A stretch of DNA of 64,000 nucleotides from an uncultured Sphingomonadaceae bacterium (GCA_947501695.1 CANMWO010000002.1:761327-825326), one strand, 5' to 3'. Numbered from the stretch's first letter, positions 23,601-32,458 are shown. Translations and numbers: made by a program. Notes: generated by a model not told the origin, from the letters alone.

Positions 23601-25014
23601 ACAAGGCTTCAGCGGTCTCGCGGGTTGGCGGTTCGCCAGGACGCATGACCCGGTAAATGTCGGACAGCGCGCCATCACGGTCTTCAGCCTTATCGACTTT
23701 CAGCGTATTGCGGATCCAGGGACCGGTTGTAACATGATCAATGTCGAGCAGTTCCAGCGCGTCAATGCCAGCGCCATCCAGCTTCTCAAGATTTTCAACG
23801 GTGACTTCGTCACCAGCTTCGATGTAAATCTCGCCGGTCTTCTCGTTGATCAGATCAAAAGCACTGTAGCGGCCAAAGATTTCTTCGGTTGGAATGACGA
23901 CAGATTTCATGCCATCTTTTTCAGCCTTATTGGCGCTACGTGGCGTAATCTTGTTGCCGCTGGCAAAGATGACTTCACCGCTATCGGCATCAACAATATC
24001 AAAAGTCGGCTTCTGACCGCGCCATTGCTCGGCGACGAATGGAATGGTCCAGCCGTCTTTCGCGCGCTTGTAAACGATACGCTCGTAAAATTCGTTGAGA
24101 ATATCTTCTTCGGAATAGCCTTGCTTCAGAATGCCGGTGATTTCCGCACTCTTGGTCCGGCCTTCATCTTCAATCTTACCCTGAATTTCGATCGCGCCCA
24201 TGGGCTCTTTGATCGTGATCCGGTTGCCTTCCATCTCGGTGATTTCTGCAGGCTGCTTCATACCAGCAACGCGAACCATTTCACCAACCTTGAATGGCGG
24301 CTTCTTCTCTTTCACTTCGATGATCGCATCACCCAGCGAACGCAGCAATGCGGTAACCGGCAATTTACGCTTACGGTCGATACGCACATTGACAATGTCT
24401 TTCGCGTCAAATTCAAAGTCGAGCCACGAACCACGATAAGGAATGACGCGGGCCGCGAACAGGAATTTGCCCGATGAGTGGGTTTTGCCGCGGTCATGGT
24501 CAAACAAGACACCGGGCGAACGGTGCATCTGGCTGACAATAACGCGCTCCGTGCCATTGATGACGAACGTGCCGTTCTTGGTCATCAAAGGCATGTCGCC
24601 CATATAAACGTCTTGCTCTTTAATATCGAGAACGGAGCGCGCTTCTGTTTCCGGATCGACTTCAAAGACGATCAGACGCAGCGTGACTTTCATCGGCGCT
24701 GCGTAAGTGATGCCGCGCTGACGACATTCTTCAACATTATATTTGGGATCTTCGAGCTGATAGTTGACGAAATCCATTTCGGCGGTCCCGGCAAAATCGC
24801 GGATCGGAAAAACGCTGCGCAGCGTTTTTTCCAAGCCAGAAACATAATCAATCGACGGATCAGAGCGCAGGAACTGCTCATATGATTCGCGCTGAACCTC
24901 GATGAGATTCGGCATTTCAATGACTTCATGAATGTCGCCAAAGATTTTGCGGATACGTTTTTTGCGGGTCGGTGTGAGAGCTGTTGTCTTTACCGAAGAT
25001 GCTTTCGTCGCCAT
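20626..25014 (-). CDS. rpoB: DNA-directed RNA polymerase subunit beta
   Basis: The 1462-residue beta subunit. Start is ATG 25014 ([10 protein letters not shown]), with GAGAAGG about 10 nt upstream; a start at 25038 would place that site inside the gene. The rifampicin region ([20 protein letters not shown], starting near 530) is wild type in the usual key residues, and GRHGNKG and the C-terminal [20 protein letters not shown] are intact. It ends in a short acidic run (DEDDDDDG). Unlike most bacteria it does not directly follow rplL; it has its own promoter about 230 nt upstream. Confidence 0.99.
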   Translation of the reverse strand: MATKASSVKTTALTPTRKKRIRKIFGDIHEVIEMPNLIEVQRESYEQFLRSDPSIDYVSGLEKTLRSVFPIRDFAGTAEMDFVNYQLEDPKYNVEECRQRGITYAAPMKVTLRLIVFEVDPETEARSVLDIKEQDVYMGDMPLMTKNGTFVINGTERVIVSQMHRSPGVLFDHDRGKTHSSGKFLFAARVIPYRGSWLDFEFDAKDIVNVRIDRKRKLPVTALLRSLGDAIIEVKEKKPPFKVGEMVRVAGMKQPAEITEMEGNRITIKEPMGAIEIQGKIEDEGRTKSAEITGILKQGYSEEDILNEFYERIVYKRAKDGWTIPFVAEQWRGQKPTFDIVDADSGEVIFASGNKITPRSANKAEKDGMKSVVIPTEEIFGRYSAFDLINEKTGEIYIEAGDEVTVENLEKLDGAGIDALELLDIDHVTTGPWIRNTLKVDKAEDRDGALSDIYRVMRPGEPPTRETAEALFEGLFFDPERYDLSAVGRVKLNMRLELDAPDDYTVLRKEDILAVVKTLVDLKDGKGEVDDIDNLGNRRVRSVGELLENQYRVGLLRMERAVKERMSSVDVSTVMPNDLINAKPAVATVREFFGSSQLSQFMDQTNPLSEVTHKRRVSALGPGGLTRERAGFEVRDVHPTHYGRICPIETPEGPNIGLINSLASFSRVNKYGFIETPYRQIKEGKVTDDVVYLSAMEEQKHTVAQANAELTDDGSFVEELVSSREAGEFLIAQRDQITLMDVSPKQLVSVAASLIPFLENDDANRALMGSNMQRQAVPLVKAEAPFVGTGMEETVARDSGAAIAARRGGIVDQVDATRIVIRAQGDVEAGKSGVDIYTLQKFQRSNQNTCINQRPLVKVGEMVQEGDTIADGPSTDMGELALGKNSLVAFMPWNGYNYEDSILISERIVKDDVFTSIHIEEFEVMARDTKLGPEDITRDIPNVGEEALRNLDEAGIVYIGAEIEPGDILVGKITPKGESPMTPEEKLLRAIFGEKASDVRDTSLRLPPGVAGTVVEVRVFNRHGIDKDERALAIEREEISRFTKDRDDERAILNRATFNALKDMLIGQTATSAPKPMKKGAEITAEGLSELETADWWKIAVKDDKVQSDFEATRGQYDEAIKEINERFEDRREKLERGDELSPGVLKMVKVFVAVKRKLQPGDKMAGRHGNKGVISRILPQEDMPFLEDGTPVDIVLNPLGVPSRMNVGQIFETHLGWAARGLGEQVTKALEEWKLANPDPQAAPPPDAVKERLKVIYGEQYHEDIDTRDTAEIVEMVGHLRNGVPMGTPVFDGAHESDVSDMLELAGLDRSGQVDLFDGRTGDKFDRKVTVGYIYMLKLHHLVDDKIHARSIGPYSLVTQQPLGGKAQFGGQRFGEMEVWALQAYGAAYTLQEMLTVKSDDVIGRTKVYEAIVKGDDSFEAGVPESFNVLVKEMRSLGLNVELSSFGDEDDDDDGVAIAAE

Positions 25015-25319
25015 GTATTTTTGCCTTCTCGCCATCACCGGATTTACGCCATTTATGAAGCGCTTAGCCGGTGGAAAACCAAATGATGTGGGGCGCTCCA
25101 GAACAAAAAGCCACGGCCTCTCAAACCCATATCTTCTGGGAGGAGAGTCGCAGCTTATAGCGTCCTGAAAACCGGTCAGATTTCATTTCTTTTGGCGCAC
25201 TGCGCAACTGCACGCCCTGTCTCGAAATCTGTGGTGAGCCGCTCATATAGGGAGATAGTGGATAGGGGTCAAGGGGCAGAAGACTGGCAATTGGACCGAT
25301 CGAAGGCGATAGCAAGACC
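25015..25319 (-). promoter_or_regulatory. rpoBC promoter and long leader
   Basis: No gene in this 305-nt stretch. On the minus strand it holds TTGACC (25272-25267), a 17-nt spacer, then TATATG (25249-25244), a near-consensus housekeeping promoter. Transcription would start near 25237 and give a 5' leader of about 220 nt before rpoB. Because rpoB is cut off from rplL by 12 kb, this should be the main rpoBC promoter. I see no obvious attenuator hairpin with a T run in the leader. Confidence 0.75.
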
Positions 25320-26006
25320 TCATGAAGGTTCCTCTTTGTACCACTTGGTCGCCAACACACGGACGAGCCAAAATAACATCACAATCAGGATGATCGGCTC
25401 CGGTGCGGACAACAAGCCAGTATCTTGTAGGGCTTTTGGAAAAGCGCTCGCTCCAGGGCCAGTGAACAAGGAACCGGCTGCGATGAAATAGGCAAAGCAC
25501 ATCCGCCACAAATGCCGGGCGATACGGTTTTTGCCGGAAACGCCCGGCCGGGCAATCATCACAACGTCACCTGCCGCAGCCAGAAGAGCAAGCCCTGCGA
25601 AAAAATAATGCGGAAAGGCCGGCAATCCATCCTTCAGTCCGTCTGCGCTGTTTTGCGCTTCCAGACCGAAAAATAGGCCGCCAGCGGCAACGCCTAATGC
25701 AAGGATCAGCGCGACATAGTGAAACGGATTGACCCGTTCATCCTACCGCCGGGCAGCCATCCAGGATGTGGCGACAAGATAGATGGTAAAAACACCAACC
25801 AAGATGGAAATGGCCATCGGAAGAACGAGGGCCAGATAGATACTGGCAACAGCCATGAGCACCATGCTTATGAAAAACACATTCCCGATGCCGCGATGCA
25901 CACGGGAGCCCTTGCGCGCAAACAACGCGCCCGCACCAGCCAGAACCGCGATTGTGCCCATAGCGATATGAAGGAGCATGATAAATGTCATCGGCGATAT
26001 CCTCAT
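25320..26006 (-). pseudogene. Multi-pass membrane protein gene interrupted by one amber codon
   Basis: A 229-codon frame runs from ATG 26006 to the stop at 25320 and is broken only by TAG at 25745-25743 (codon 88). Both halves are in the same frame, and the 39 codons between the stop and the second open part (25742-25626) read through cleanly as a hydrophobic helix. The two halves match the beginning and end of a single membrane-protein family, with MLLHIAMGTIAVLAG and GSRVHRGIGNVFF in the first and PAFPHYFF and RIARHLWRMCFA in the second (DUF2306-like; function unknown). A single CAG-to-TAG change would explain it. It could be a real recent nonsense mutation or a sequencing error. Confidence 0.8.
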
Positions 26007-26039
26007 TCAATAGATCGGAACGGGGAGCCTATATATCTG

Positions 26040-26096
26040 AATTTATTGATTATCAATAAATTACTTGACGATTATCGATAATTGTATATTGATAAA
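26040..26096. promoter_or_regulatory. Palindrome-rich operator region of the DUF2975 operon
   Basis: Three related sites lie between the divergent interrupted gene and the DUF2975 operon. Site 1 (26040-26062) has arms AATTTATTGAT and ATCAATAAATT around one central T. Site 2 (26071-26082) is the perfect palindrome ATTATCGATAAT. Site 3 (26088-26095) is a half-site ATTGATAA. A TTGACG -35-like hexamer (26065-26070) sits between sites 1 and 2; the -10 is uncertain. The layout suggests repression by a small dimeric regulator, most simply the HTH protein of the operon itself. Confidence 0.6.
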
Positions 26097-26138
26097 CAAC
26101 GAAACGCACATCGTAATTCAATATCTCTGGAGACTAAC

Positions 26139-26705
26139 ATGACACATATCGCGGCCAAAGGGGAGGAAGATCTCGTCCTAAAGTCAGCACGCCTGCTACT
26201 CGGTTTTTTCCGAATGGCGGTGATCTTCGCATCGGTAATCCTTGTGCTGTCATTGCCCGCCATGGCGATTTTCGGCCAAGACATATTGACCAATGTGGGC
26301 GAGAAACTTGTTAATCCACCGCCAAGCTCGGTGATTTGGATATCCGCCGGGTTTGTCATGGTACTGCTGCTAATCATGCTGCTTTGCTATTTCACTATCG
26401 ACCGGCTTCGTAAGATGCTGGCTTCGGTCCGACAAGGCGATCCGTTCAACCGGACCAATGGCCTGCGCCTGCGCGGCATGGGGATTGCCATATTTGTGAT
26501 CCAGGTCCTGTCTGGCGTACTTGGCGCGCTTATCGGAGTGATCATTAGCTTGCTCGGGGAGGCAAAAGATGGTGAGCCGATCACCGTTGCAGGTGAATTC
26601 GGGCTCTCGCTGTCTGGTATTTTGCTGGTGTTGCTGCTCATCATTCTGGCCCGCATCTTCGATCGCGGCGCAGACATGCGCGACGAACTCGAAGGTACAA
26701 TATGA
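26139..26705 (+). CDS. DUF2975 membrane protein 1
   Basis: A 188-residue protein with four hydrophobic segments (about 22-42, 66-86, 120-142, 155-175), matching the DUF2975 family, whose function is unknown. The cytosolic loop DRLRKMLASVRQGDPFNRTNGLRLRGMG between TM2 and TM3, including the G-DPF-N-N pattern, is the family's hallmark. Start is ATG 26139 after CTGGAGA; the frame upstream overlaps the operator. It is the first of four genes joined by 1-4 nt overlaps, a design usually linked to tight co-expression. Confidence 0.82.
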   Translation: MTHIAAKGEEDLVLKSARLLLGFFRMAVIFASVILVLSLPAMAIFGQDILTNVGEKLVNPPPSSVIWISAGFVMVLLLIMLLCYFTIDRLRKMLASVRQGDPFNRTNGLRLRGMGIAIFVIQVLSGVLGALIGVIISLLGEAKDGEPITVAGEFGLSLSGILLVLLLIILARIFDRGADMRDELEGTI

Positions 26706-27241
26706 TGACCAGAGTTTTGGGTGATCCCTTTTTGAGATTTGGTGCCGCTATCGTTAAAGCCGGCCAATATCTGTTTGCACTGGCCGCGGCGCTGGTCCTG
26801 CTTTTGGTTCCTTTGTCAGTGGTCTTTGGTGACAACGTCCTACAGGCCGTCCACCAACATTTTGCATTTGCAGATTCCTATTATCCTGTTGGTTCGGTCG
26901 TTACGCTATTATTATTCGTCTCTGCGGTCTTCGCTTTGTGGTGGATATTTTTCCGTTATCTCACCCATATTGTCGACACGGTGGTCGCAGGTGATCCCTT
27001 CATTGCCAGTAACGCAAACCGGCTTCAGCACATGGCGTTTCTATTGCTGGCGATTCAACTGATCTACATTCCAACAGCGGCCTTTGGCTTGATCGTTGAA
27101 ACGGCGTTTAAAGGACCGACATCGGACGTCGACGTGTTCTGGGATTTTACCGGACTATTGATGGTCATCACGCTGTTTATATTCGCTCGCGTGTTTCGCC
27201 ACGGCACCGACATGCGCAGCGACTTGCAGGGGACGATCTGA
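26702..27241 (+). CDS. DUF2975 membrane protein 2
   Basis: A 179-residue paralogue of the preceding gene with the same four-helix layout and the same loop pattern (VVAGDPFIASNANRLQHMA, about 97-115). The two proteins end alike (RHGTDMRSDLQGTI versus RGADMRDELEGTI), so they arose by tandem duplication and diverged. Its ATGATG start overlaps the stop of the first gene (ATGA). The pair may form a heteromeric membrane complex; that is inference only. Confidence 0.82.
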   Translation: MMTRVLGDPFLRFGAAIVKAGQYLFALAAALVLLLVPLSVVFGDNVLQAVHQHFAFADSYYPVGSVVTLLLFVSAVFALWWIFFRYLTHIVDTVVAGDPFIASNANRLQHMAFLLLAIQLIYIPTAAFGLIVETAFKGPTSDVDVFWDFTGLLMVITLFIFARVFRHGTDMRSDLQGTI

Positions 27242-27465
27242 TGGCCATCACTGTGAAGCTCGATGATCTATTGCACGATAATCGCATGACCTTAACCGAA
27301 CTGGCAGAACGGGTGGACATCACTATCGCCAATCTGTCGATCCTCAAAACCGGCAAGGCCAAGGCGATACGGTTCAGCACATTGGAAGCCATCTGCAAGG
27401 AATTGCAATGCCAGCCCGGCGATCTGCTGACATTCGAAGATGCAAAGGACAATGAAACGCGATGA
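27241..27465 (+). CDS. Small HTH (XRE/YozG-like) transcriptional regulator
   Basis: A 74-residue protein made almost entirely of a Cro/C1-type helix-turn-helix: RMTLTELAERVDITIANLSILKTGKAKAIRFSTLEAIC spans helices 2-5, then ELQCQPGDLLTFE. YozG-like regulators of this size regularly accompany DUF2975 genes. The start overlaps the previous stop by one base (TGATG). It is the natural candidate to bind the palindromes upstream of the operon. It has no sensor domain, so any signal would have to come through the membrane proteins or the promoter. Confidence 0.9.
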   Translation: MAITVKLDDLLHDNRMTLTELAERVDITIANLSILKTGKAKAIRFSTLEAICKELQCQPGDLLTFEDAKDNETR

Positions 27466-28178
27466 CCATCACACCAGATCCATCGGCAGAAACAGAAACC
27501 AAGACTTTGGCAAGAATTGTTGGCCTATCGTTGCTGGGGACTATTGTGGTCGGCACGGTGAGCGCGCTGACCGTCGGGCAGGGCATTGATATCAACCTGT
27601 CAGCCGATATTGTGGCTACCGCACGAAACATGCTCGAAGCCGAAACGGCGTTGCGGGCTAAGGCCTATATTGCTTTGCTGGTCTTTGCGCTGGAGGTCGT
27701 TATTGGCGCAGGTTTGTTCTTGCTTCTCCGACAATCCGGCCGGTTGCTCGCAGCGTGGAGCCTAATCATCAGTCTCGGCGCCGCGCTAATGGTTTTACTG
27801 GGCGCGGTTTTCAATCTCAACGCTGCTGAAATTGCGGGGAATGTGGCATATTCCGAATTGGCGGATGAGCGTCTGAAATTGCTGCTCACCGGCTTTCAGG
27901 CAACGTCCGATTATACGTCCTTTCACCTTGGCTTGATACTCGCAAGCGTGGGCAATGCAGGTTTCGCCTATCTGTTCCTGCGCTCTGGATTAATCCCGAA
28001 GCTGATTGCCGGATGGGGTGTCTTTGCCTTTTCTTTTGTCGCGGTCGCCATTGTGGCGCGCGACTTTATTCCCATCATCGGGCATAGCGCAGTGACAGTT
28101 TCATTCATGCTGTCCAATCTCATCGCCCTGATTTCTCTTGGATTATATCTGGCCATAAAGGGCGTGCGGTCAGCCTGA
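27462..28178 (+). CDS. DUF4386 membrane protein
   Basis: A 238-residue protein with six to seven hydrophobic segments, fitting DUF4386, a family of unknown function often found beside small regulators. Features are an N-terminal RIVGLSLLGTIVVGTVSA helix, a large hydrophobic middle and the LMVLLGAVFNLNAAEIAGN-type segment. The start overlaps the HTH gene stop (ATGA). Its 3' end overlaps the convergent tetR stop by 9 nt. Confidence 0.78.
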   Translation: MTITPDPSAETETKTLARIVGLSLLGTIVVGTVSALTVGQGIDINLSADIVATARNMLEAETALRAKAYIALLVFALEVVIGAGLFLLLRQSGRLLAAWSLIISLGAALMVLLGAVFNLNAAEIAGNVAYSELADERLKLLLTGFQATSDYTSFHLGLILASVGNAGFAYLFLRSGLIPKLIAGWGVFAFSFVAVAIVARDFIPIIGHSAVTVSFMLSNLIALISLGLYLAIKGVRSA

Positions 28179-28820
28179 GTTTTTCGAACCAAATTCAGCC
28201 GACTCAACGACTTTCCGTACCATCTGCGGATCATATTCCACTTGTCCATCCAATATGAGCATCGCCAGCCCGTGGACAAGCGACCATGCATGCAGAGCGG
28301 CAACGGTGCGCTGTTCACCCGACATAGTATCAGGCATCAAAGCGGTGATGCCCTTACGCAATTGCAAAAAAGCCTCTCCCATTTCGGATGGATCATCCGT
28401 CTCGAGATCAACTTTCCCGACGCGATCATAGATCAGGCGGACCAAAGCCGGGTTTTCGACCGACCATTGCACATAGGTAACCCCAACATCGACAAAGCCT
28501 TCGCGCACATCGCTAGCCGCTTGTGCCGCCTCTGACTGACTAATGCCCAAACGGTTGAGCGCTTCGAGAGCCAAAGCATCCAGCAATGCGTCTTTATTGG
28601 GGAAATGGCGATAGAGCGCTGTGGCAGACACGCCCAGTTCCCGCGCCAGCGCGCGGAGCCCCAGATCGGGATGAGCCATGTCCGCAATCCGCGTCATCCC
28701 TGCCGCAATGGCCGTCGCGCGCAGATCACCATGGTGATAGGCGCCAGAAGACTTTCCCGAAACCTTGCCAGAAAGCTCAGGCGAATCTTTAATGTTGACA
28801 CTGTTACCTTTAACGCTCAT
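28170..28820 (-). CDS. TetR/AcrR-family regulator
   Basis: A 216-residue regulator. The DNA-binding region covers about residues 30-75, with recognition part LARELGVSATALYRHFPNKDALLDALA, followed by a TetR C-terminal ligand domain. The first 28 residues are Ser/Gly/Lys-rich and look like a disordered leader. It is divergent from the small membrane protein and the carotenoid oxygenase, separated by 50 nt, and probably controls them. That intergenic segment contains GTTAAC and spaced TTAAC/GTTA repeats that could form the operator, but no long perfect palindrome. Confidence 0.88.
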   Translation of the reverse strand: MSVKGNSVNIKDSPELSGKVSGKSSGAYHHGDLRATAIAAGMTRIADMAHPDLGLRALARELGVSATALYRHFPNKDALLDALALEALNRLGISQSEAAQAASDVREGFVDVGVTYVQWSVENPALVRLIYDRVGKVDLETDDPSEMGEAFLQLRKGITALMPDTMSGEQRTVAALHAWSLVHGLAMLILDGQVEYDPQMVRKVVESAEFGSKNSG

Positions 28821-28870
28821 GTTAACAGCATAAACATGTGGAGTCGTTTAGCCAAGGGGAGTTTGCGCCA

Positions 28871-29239
28871 ATGCCGATATTTGCAATTGCAACTGCCGTC
28901 ATAGCAGTGACTGTCGCAGCTGCGCATTTCATTCTTGGCGAACGGGTAGTGTTAAAGCCTCTTTTTGCCGAGCCCACAGACGGCTTGCTGGCTGCACCAA
29001 CGATGCGCCATCTGACTTGGGCAATGTTCCAGTTGCACAGTCTGGTTTGGGCCAGCCTTGGCATCGCGGTCCTACTGAACCGGCTCCAAGGTGGCAGCGA
29101 CCTGATCGGATATCTCGCGATCCTGATCTTTGCGATATCCGGTATTGGAAATTTTGCTGCGCTCCGGCGGCCTCATCCCGGCGGCATATTATTACTGCTC
29201 GCAGCGGCAACAACCGCTGCCGACATCTGGTTTAACTGA
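28871..29239 (+). CDS. Small membrane protein linked to carotenoid oxygenase
   Basis: A 122-residue protein with four predicted TM helices and no recognised catalytic motif. I chose ATG 28871, after AAGGGGA; a GTG at 28838 is possible but adds 11 polar residues that disturb the first helix. It ends 13 nt before the carotenoid oxygenase start, so both are one transcript. I do not recognise a named domain; role unknown. Confidence 0.75.
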   Translation: MPIFAIATAVIAVTVAAAHFILGERVVLKPLFAEPTDGLLAAPTMRHLTWAMFQLHSLVWASLGIAVLLNRLQGGSDLIGYLAILIFAISGIGNFAALRRPHPGGILLLLAAATTAADIWFN

Positions 29240-29252
29240 AAAGGATTTCACT

Positions 29253-30695
29253 ATGGCCTCTGTTATAGAAAACACCATTCGCGCTGCGGTGACCCCCGTC
29301 ATGGGCGCGGTCGCCAATTTCAATCGCAAACGGATGAAAGCGCCAGAAGGTGGGCACCCTTATTTAACCGGCATTCACAAGCCGATGACGGAAGAAGTAA
29401 CGCTCGCTAACCTGAAAGTGGATGGTGAAATTCCAGCACAGCTTGATGGCCGCTATCTGCGCATTGGTCCCAACCCCGTAACCGCACCTGATGAAGCCAG
29501 CTATCACTGGTTCGTCGGCGACGGGATGGCCCATGGTATCCGCATCACCGATGGCAAGGCCGAATGGTATCGCAACCGCTGGATACGCTCCAACGCCGTG
29601 AGCGATGGATTGGGTGAAGACCGCAAGCCCGGCATGCGCAAACCGCGGACCGATACCGCTAACACCAATATCGTAGAAATTGGTGGCCGGACTTTTGCCA
29701 TTGTAGAAGCTGGCGGCTTTCCGGTCGAACTGACCGACGAGCTTGAAACGGTTGCACACAACCCGTTTGATGGCTCCTTGCAAAACGCGTTTTCCGCGCA
29801 TCCCCATATGGACCCGAAAACCGGAGAGATGCACGCGATTTGTTATGATGCACCAGTGATGGACACCGTATGGCATGTTGTCATCGGCAAAGACGGCAAG
29901 GTGAAGCGGGAAGAGCCAATTGCGGTGGCACAAGGCCCATCTATCCATGACTGCCAGATTACCGAGAATCATGTGCTCGTCTTTGACCTGCCCGCGACTT
30001 TCTCAATGAAACGGATGCTAGCTGGCTTTGCCTTCCCGTATGACTGGAACCCTGATCACAAAGCCCGTGTCGGCCTATGCCCTCGCGACGGATCAGGCGC
30101 TGACACCATCTGGTGTGATGTCGACCCCTGCTATGTCTATCATCCGGCCAATGCTTTTGAGACAGATGGCGGTAAAGTCATTGTCGATGTAGTGGTCCAT
30201 GAAAGCACCTATGCACGCACAACCTTTGGCCCGGGTGGAGAATGGTCACGGCTAGAACGCTGGACGGTTGATCCGGTTAGCAAAAAGGTAGACCGCAAAG
30301 TCCTGAATGATCGCGCACAAGAATTCCCGCGCTATGACGAGCGCCTGTCGACCAGCGACTATCGCTATATTTATAGCATCGCCCTAGCTGGGGAACCGGA
30401 TCAGCTCGATATGGCTGGCAACGAACTGTTCAAACATGATTTGAAAACCGGCGAAACTGCTGTTCGCCATTTTGGCGACAATCGCCACCCGGGCGAGTTT
30501 GTTTTCGTACCACGATCACCTGATGCGGCTGAAGACGACGGCTGGCTGATCGGTCTAGTGATCGATATGAACAATGATACCACCGAGCTTCAAATCCTGA
30601 AAGCCAACGACATTGCGGGCGAACCACAGGCGGTGATCCATGTCCCGCATCGCATCCCTCCTGGATTTCATGGCAATTGGATCAGTGCGGCCTAG
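29253..30695 (+). CDS. Carotenoid cleavage oxygenase family protein
   Basis: A 480-residue seven-bladed beta-propeller dioxygenase (carotenoid/lignostilbene cleavage type). The four iron-binding histidines appear as H183 (SAHPHMDP), H232 (PSIHDC), H297 (YHPANAFE) and H473 (GFHGNW), so the enzyme should be active. It cleaves a conjugated double bond to two aldehydes or ketones, using either an apocarotenoid or a stilbene. A start at 29253 follows AAAAGGATTTC; the open frame upstream overlaps the preceding gene. The TetR gene divergent to its operon and the nearby desaturase suggest controlled (apo)carotenoid turnover. That link is inference. Confidence 0.92.
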   Translation: MASVIENTIRAAVTPVMGAVANFNRKRMKAPEGGHPYLTGIHKPMTEEVTLANLKVDGEIPAQLDGRYLRIGPNPVTAPDEASYHWFVGDGMAHGIRITDGKAEWYRNRWIRSNAVSDGLGEDRKPGMRKPRTDTANTNIVEIGGRTFAIVEAGGFPVELTDELETVAHNPFDGSLQNAFSAHPHMDPKTGEMHAICYDAPVMDTVWHVVIGKDGKVKREEPIAVAQGPSIHDCQITENHVLVFDLPATFSMKRMLAGFAFPYDWNPDHKARVGLCPRDGSGADTIWCDVDPCYVYHPANAFETDGGKVIVDVVVHESTYARTTFGPGGEWSRLERWTVDPVSKKVDRKVLNDRAQEFPRYDERLSTSDYRYIYSIALAGEPDQLDMAGNELFKHDLKTGETAVRHFGDNRHPGEFVFVPRSPDAAEDDGWLIGLVIDMNNDTTELQILKANDIAGEPQAVIHVPHRIPPGFHGNWISAA

Positions 30696-30698
30696 GCT

Positions 30699-31133
30699 CT
30701 AGTCTTTCTCGATTCTGGCGGAACCGAACCCTTCGGAAAATTGCGGAGCCTCGTCGGTTATTTCTTCCCATGCCGCTTTGGAACCGACAAAGATGTGGGC
30801 GGCATAACCGCGCCCGCCCGGATCGCCATCCAGCAAACCCGCTGGTACGAAAAACATATTGCTTTTTTGTCCGTCCAGCGGAAGCGGGCTGCCGCATGTT
30901 TTGCAGAATACCGAGTGCCATTCGTTCCCGTCCGGAACGAAGAACCTAGAAATCAACTCTTCCCCACGCTCCCATGTGAAATTATCACGGGTCGCGTAGA
31001 AGACAGCATTACCGTTTGTACCAGATACTTTCCGGCATTTGGAGCAATGGCATTGTCCGATCGGGCCTGGTGGACCGCTGATCGAAAATGATACCCCGCC
31101 ACAAAGGCAACTACCGGTCAATTTATCGGTCAT
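30699..31133 (-). CDS. GFA-family zinc protein (copy 1)
   Basis: A 144-residue member of the GFA (glutathione-dependent formaldehyde-activating-like; CENP-V fold) family. Zinc-site cysteines are C9-x-C11, C28/C30-x-x-C33 and C77-x-x-C80. The family name reflects one studied member; most members have no proven activity. It converges on the carotenoid oxygenase with a 3-nt gap and is one of three GFA genes, each in a different gap of the ribosomal/RNA-polymerase cluster. Confidence 0.9.
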   Translation of the reverse strand: MTDKLTGSCLCGGVSFSISGPPGPIGQCHCSKCRKVSGTNGNAVFYATRDNFTWERGEELISRFFVPDGNEWHSVFCKTCGSPLPLDGQKSNMFFVPAGLLDGDPGGRGYAAHIFVGSKAAWEEITDEAPQFSEGFGSARIEKD

Positions 31134-31299
31134 GGTCTGATGTCGGTCCTTTCAATAAATCCATATTAAGTACATATCATATCGGGTCAGCGATAAGAAC
31201 CGATAGGTCTGTCGACAAATGAACTTATTACCTTCGATATGCTGATGATGAATCTGGCCATACCGCTCTGGAAGTTTGGGGTGCCGATGGATAGACCAA

Positions 31300-32160
31300 C
31301 TAAATCTCCTCCAACCGGCAACCACGCAGTTCCAAAATGTCTCGCATTTCGCGATAGGCGCGCGGCGTATCGGTGAGTGGGATATAAGGGTGAAGGTGGT
31401 GTACAATATGATATTGCATGCCCATTGATCCAATATTGCCCCACATGCTTTTGAAGGCGCGCGTATCTTTGTAACGTCCGGTTTCATCAGCAGGATGATG
31501 CGGTGCCCAGCTGAGAAAAAACTGGATATAGGTCAGACCAATTTGCCGGGGCAGCCACCATAACAAAGCCGCTTCCAACACATAGCCAGACCAAGCCAGA
31601 GCGATCAATATCCCGAAATGGATGAGTTGAAACAGCGCGCCATCGAGCAATACGTCTGGCCGCCCAATGTCCTGCAGGACATCGCCATATTTGTTAAACC
31701 CACCGCTGGCTCCCGGTTGGCGGTTCTGGATCGACTTCCAGATAGCTGGCCACGGGCCGCTGGCCATGCTGCTATAATCAGGATCGAGATCCGGTTTATT
31801 GGCATGTAGATGATGCTGAATATGGGTGAGCTTCGCAACGCGATAGGGCAGCACCAGCGGGATCGTCGAGACATGCCCGACCAGTTCATTCAACCAACGC
31901 CATTTGGTTCCCTTGCGCCCGATAATATCATGCTGCGCCTCATGCGAAGGCAAATAGCAGAGCATCACATTTAACGTGGCAATGATGAAGCCAAGCCAAA
32001 GCGGCACGACACCCAAAAACACCAACGGCCAAAGCGATAGCCAGACCAGCAAATTGCCCAACCCCCATGCCACCGCTTCCCAAGGCAAGCGGTCTGCATA
32101 TTTGCGGGCAATGGCAATTTCCTTTTTGCGCAGGTCCGTTTGGGTCAAAGTTCCGCTCAT
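31300..32160 (-). CDS. Fatty-acid desaturase / carotenoid hydroxylase-like membrane protein
   Basis: A 286-residue integral membrane di-iron enzyme. The three histidine boxes of the FA-desaturase superfamily are visible: S-HEAQH (about 80-85), HIQHH (about 117-121) and QYHIVHH (about 244-250), with an extra HH at SWAPHHP. These proteins desaturate or hydroxylate acyl chains or carotenoid rings. Length and box spacing resemble CrtR/CrtW-type and acyl desaturases alike, so the substrate is open. The nearby carotenoid oxygenase slightly favours a terpenoid. ATG 32160 overlaps the stop of the upstream 64-residue gene. Confidence 0.82.
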   Translation of the reverse strand: MSGTLTQTDLRKKEIAIARKYADRLPWEAVAWGLGNLLVWLSLWPLVFLGVVPLWLGFIIATLNVMLCYLPSHEAQHDIIGRKGTKWRWLNELVGHVSTIPLVLPYRVAKLTHIQHHLHANKPDLDPDYSSMASGPWPAIWKSIQNRQPGASGGFNKYGDVLQDIGRPDVLLDGALFQLIHFGILIALAWSGYVLEAALLWWLPRQIGLTYIQFFLSWAPHHPADETGRYKDTRAFKSMWGNIGSMGMQYHIVHHLHPYIPLTDTPRAYREMRDILELRGCRLEEI

Positions 32161-32351
32161 ATCCAACGGCCTTTGAACTGCGCGAAAGCACCCCATGTTC
32201 CGCCGACGATCAATCCCAATGTCAGCGGAGCGAGTCCCAGAGAAGCCTGCCAGCCAAGCACCTGGATGATCTGCGCGAGCAGTGGTCCCAAAAATCCGAT
32301 ACCGAAGATCAGGGGCATGAAATGAAGGATATTTTTCAAAACAAATTGCAC
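32157..32351 (-). CDS. Small two-helix membrane protein coupled to the desaturase
   Basis: A 64-residue protein, largely hydrophobic with two TM helices (about 10-28 and 38-56) and a C-terminal KGRWI. The start is GTG 32351 with AAGGA 7 nt upstream; the internal ATG at 32318 has no ribosome site. Its stop overlaps the desaturase start (ATGA), so the two are translationally coupled. I do not recognise a family; a partner or assembly role for the desaturase is only a guess. Confidence 0.62.
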   Translation of the reverse strand: MQFVLKNILHFMPLIFGIGFLGPLLAQIIQVLGWQASLGLAPLTLGLIVGGTWGAFAQFKGRWI

Positions 32352-32458
32352 GGCACCGTCCTTGTCAGAAGGTAAAGTTAATCCGACCGACGCAAAATAT
32401 CAATCTGTTTACAGCATTGTCAGTAGCTCGCAAAATAGGCGCAATCTTATACCAGCAT

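Noticed and set aside
23365-24477. 370-codon plus-strand frame antisense to rpoB
   Set aside because: Same reason; translated residues resemble no family and reflect the reverse reading of biased codons.
25719-26081. 120-codon plus-strand frame over the interrupted membrane-protein gene
   Set aside because: It is antisense to the recognisable family gene and is very rich in His/Asp/Arg, as expected of a reverse reading of a hydrophobic protein.
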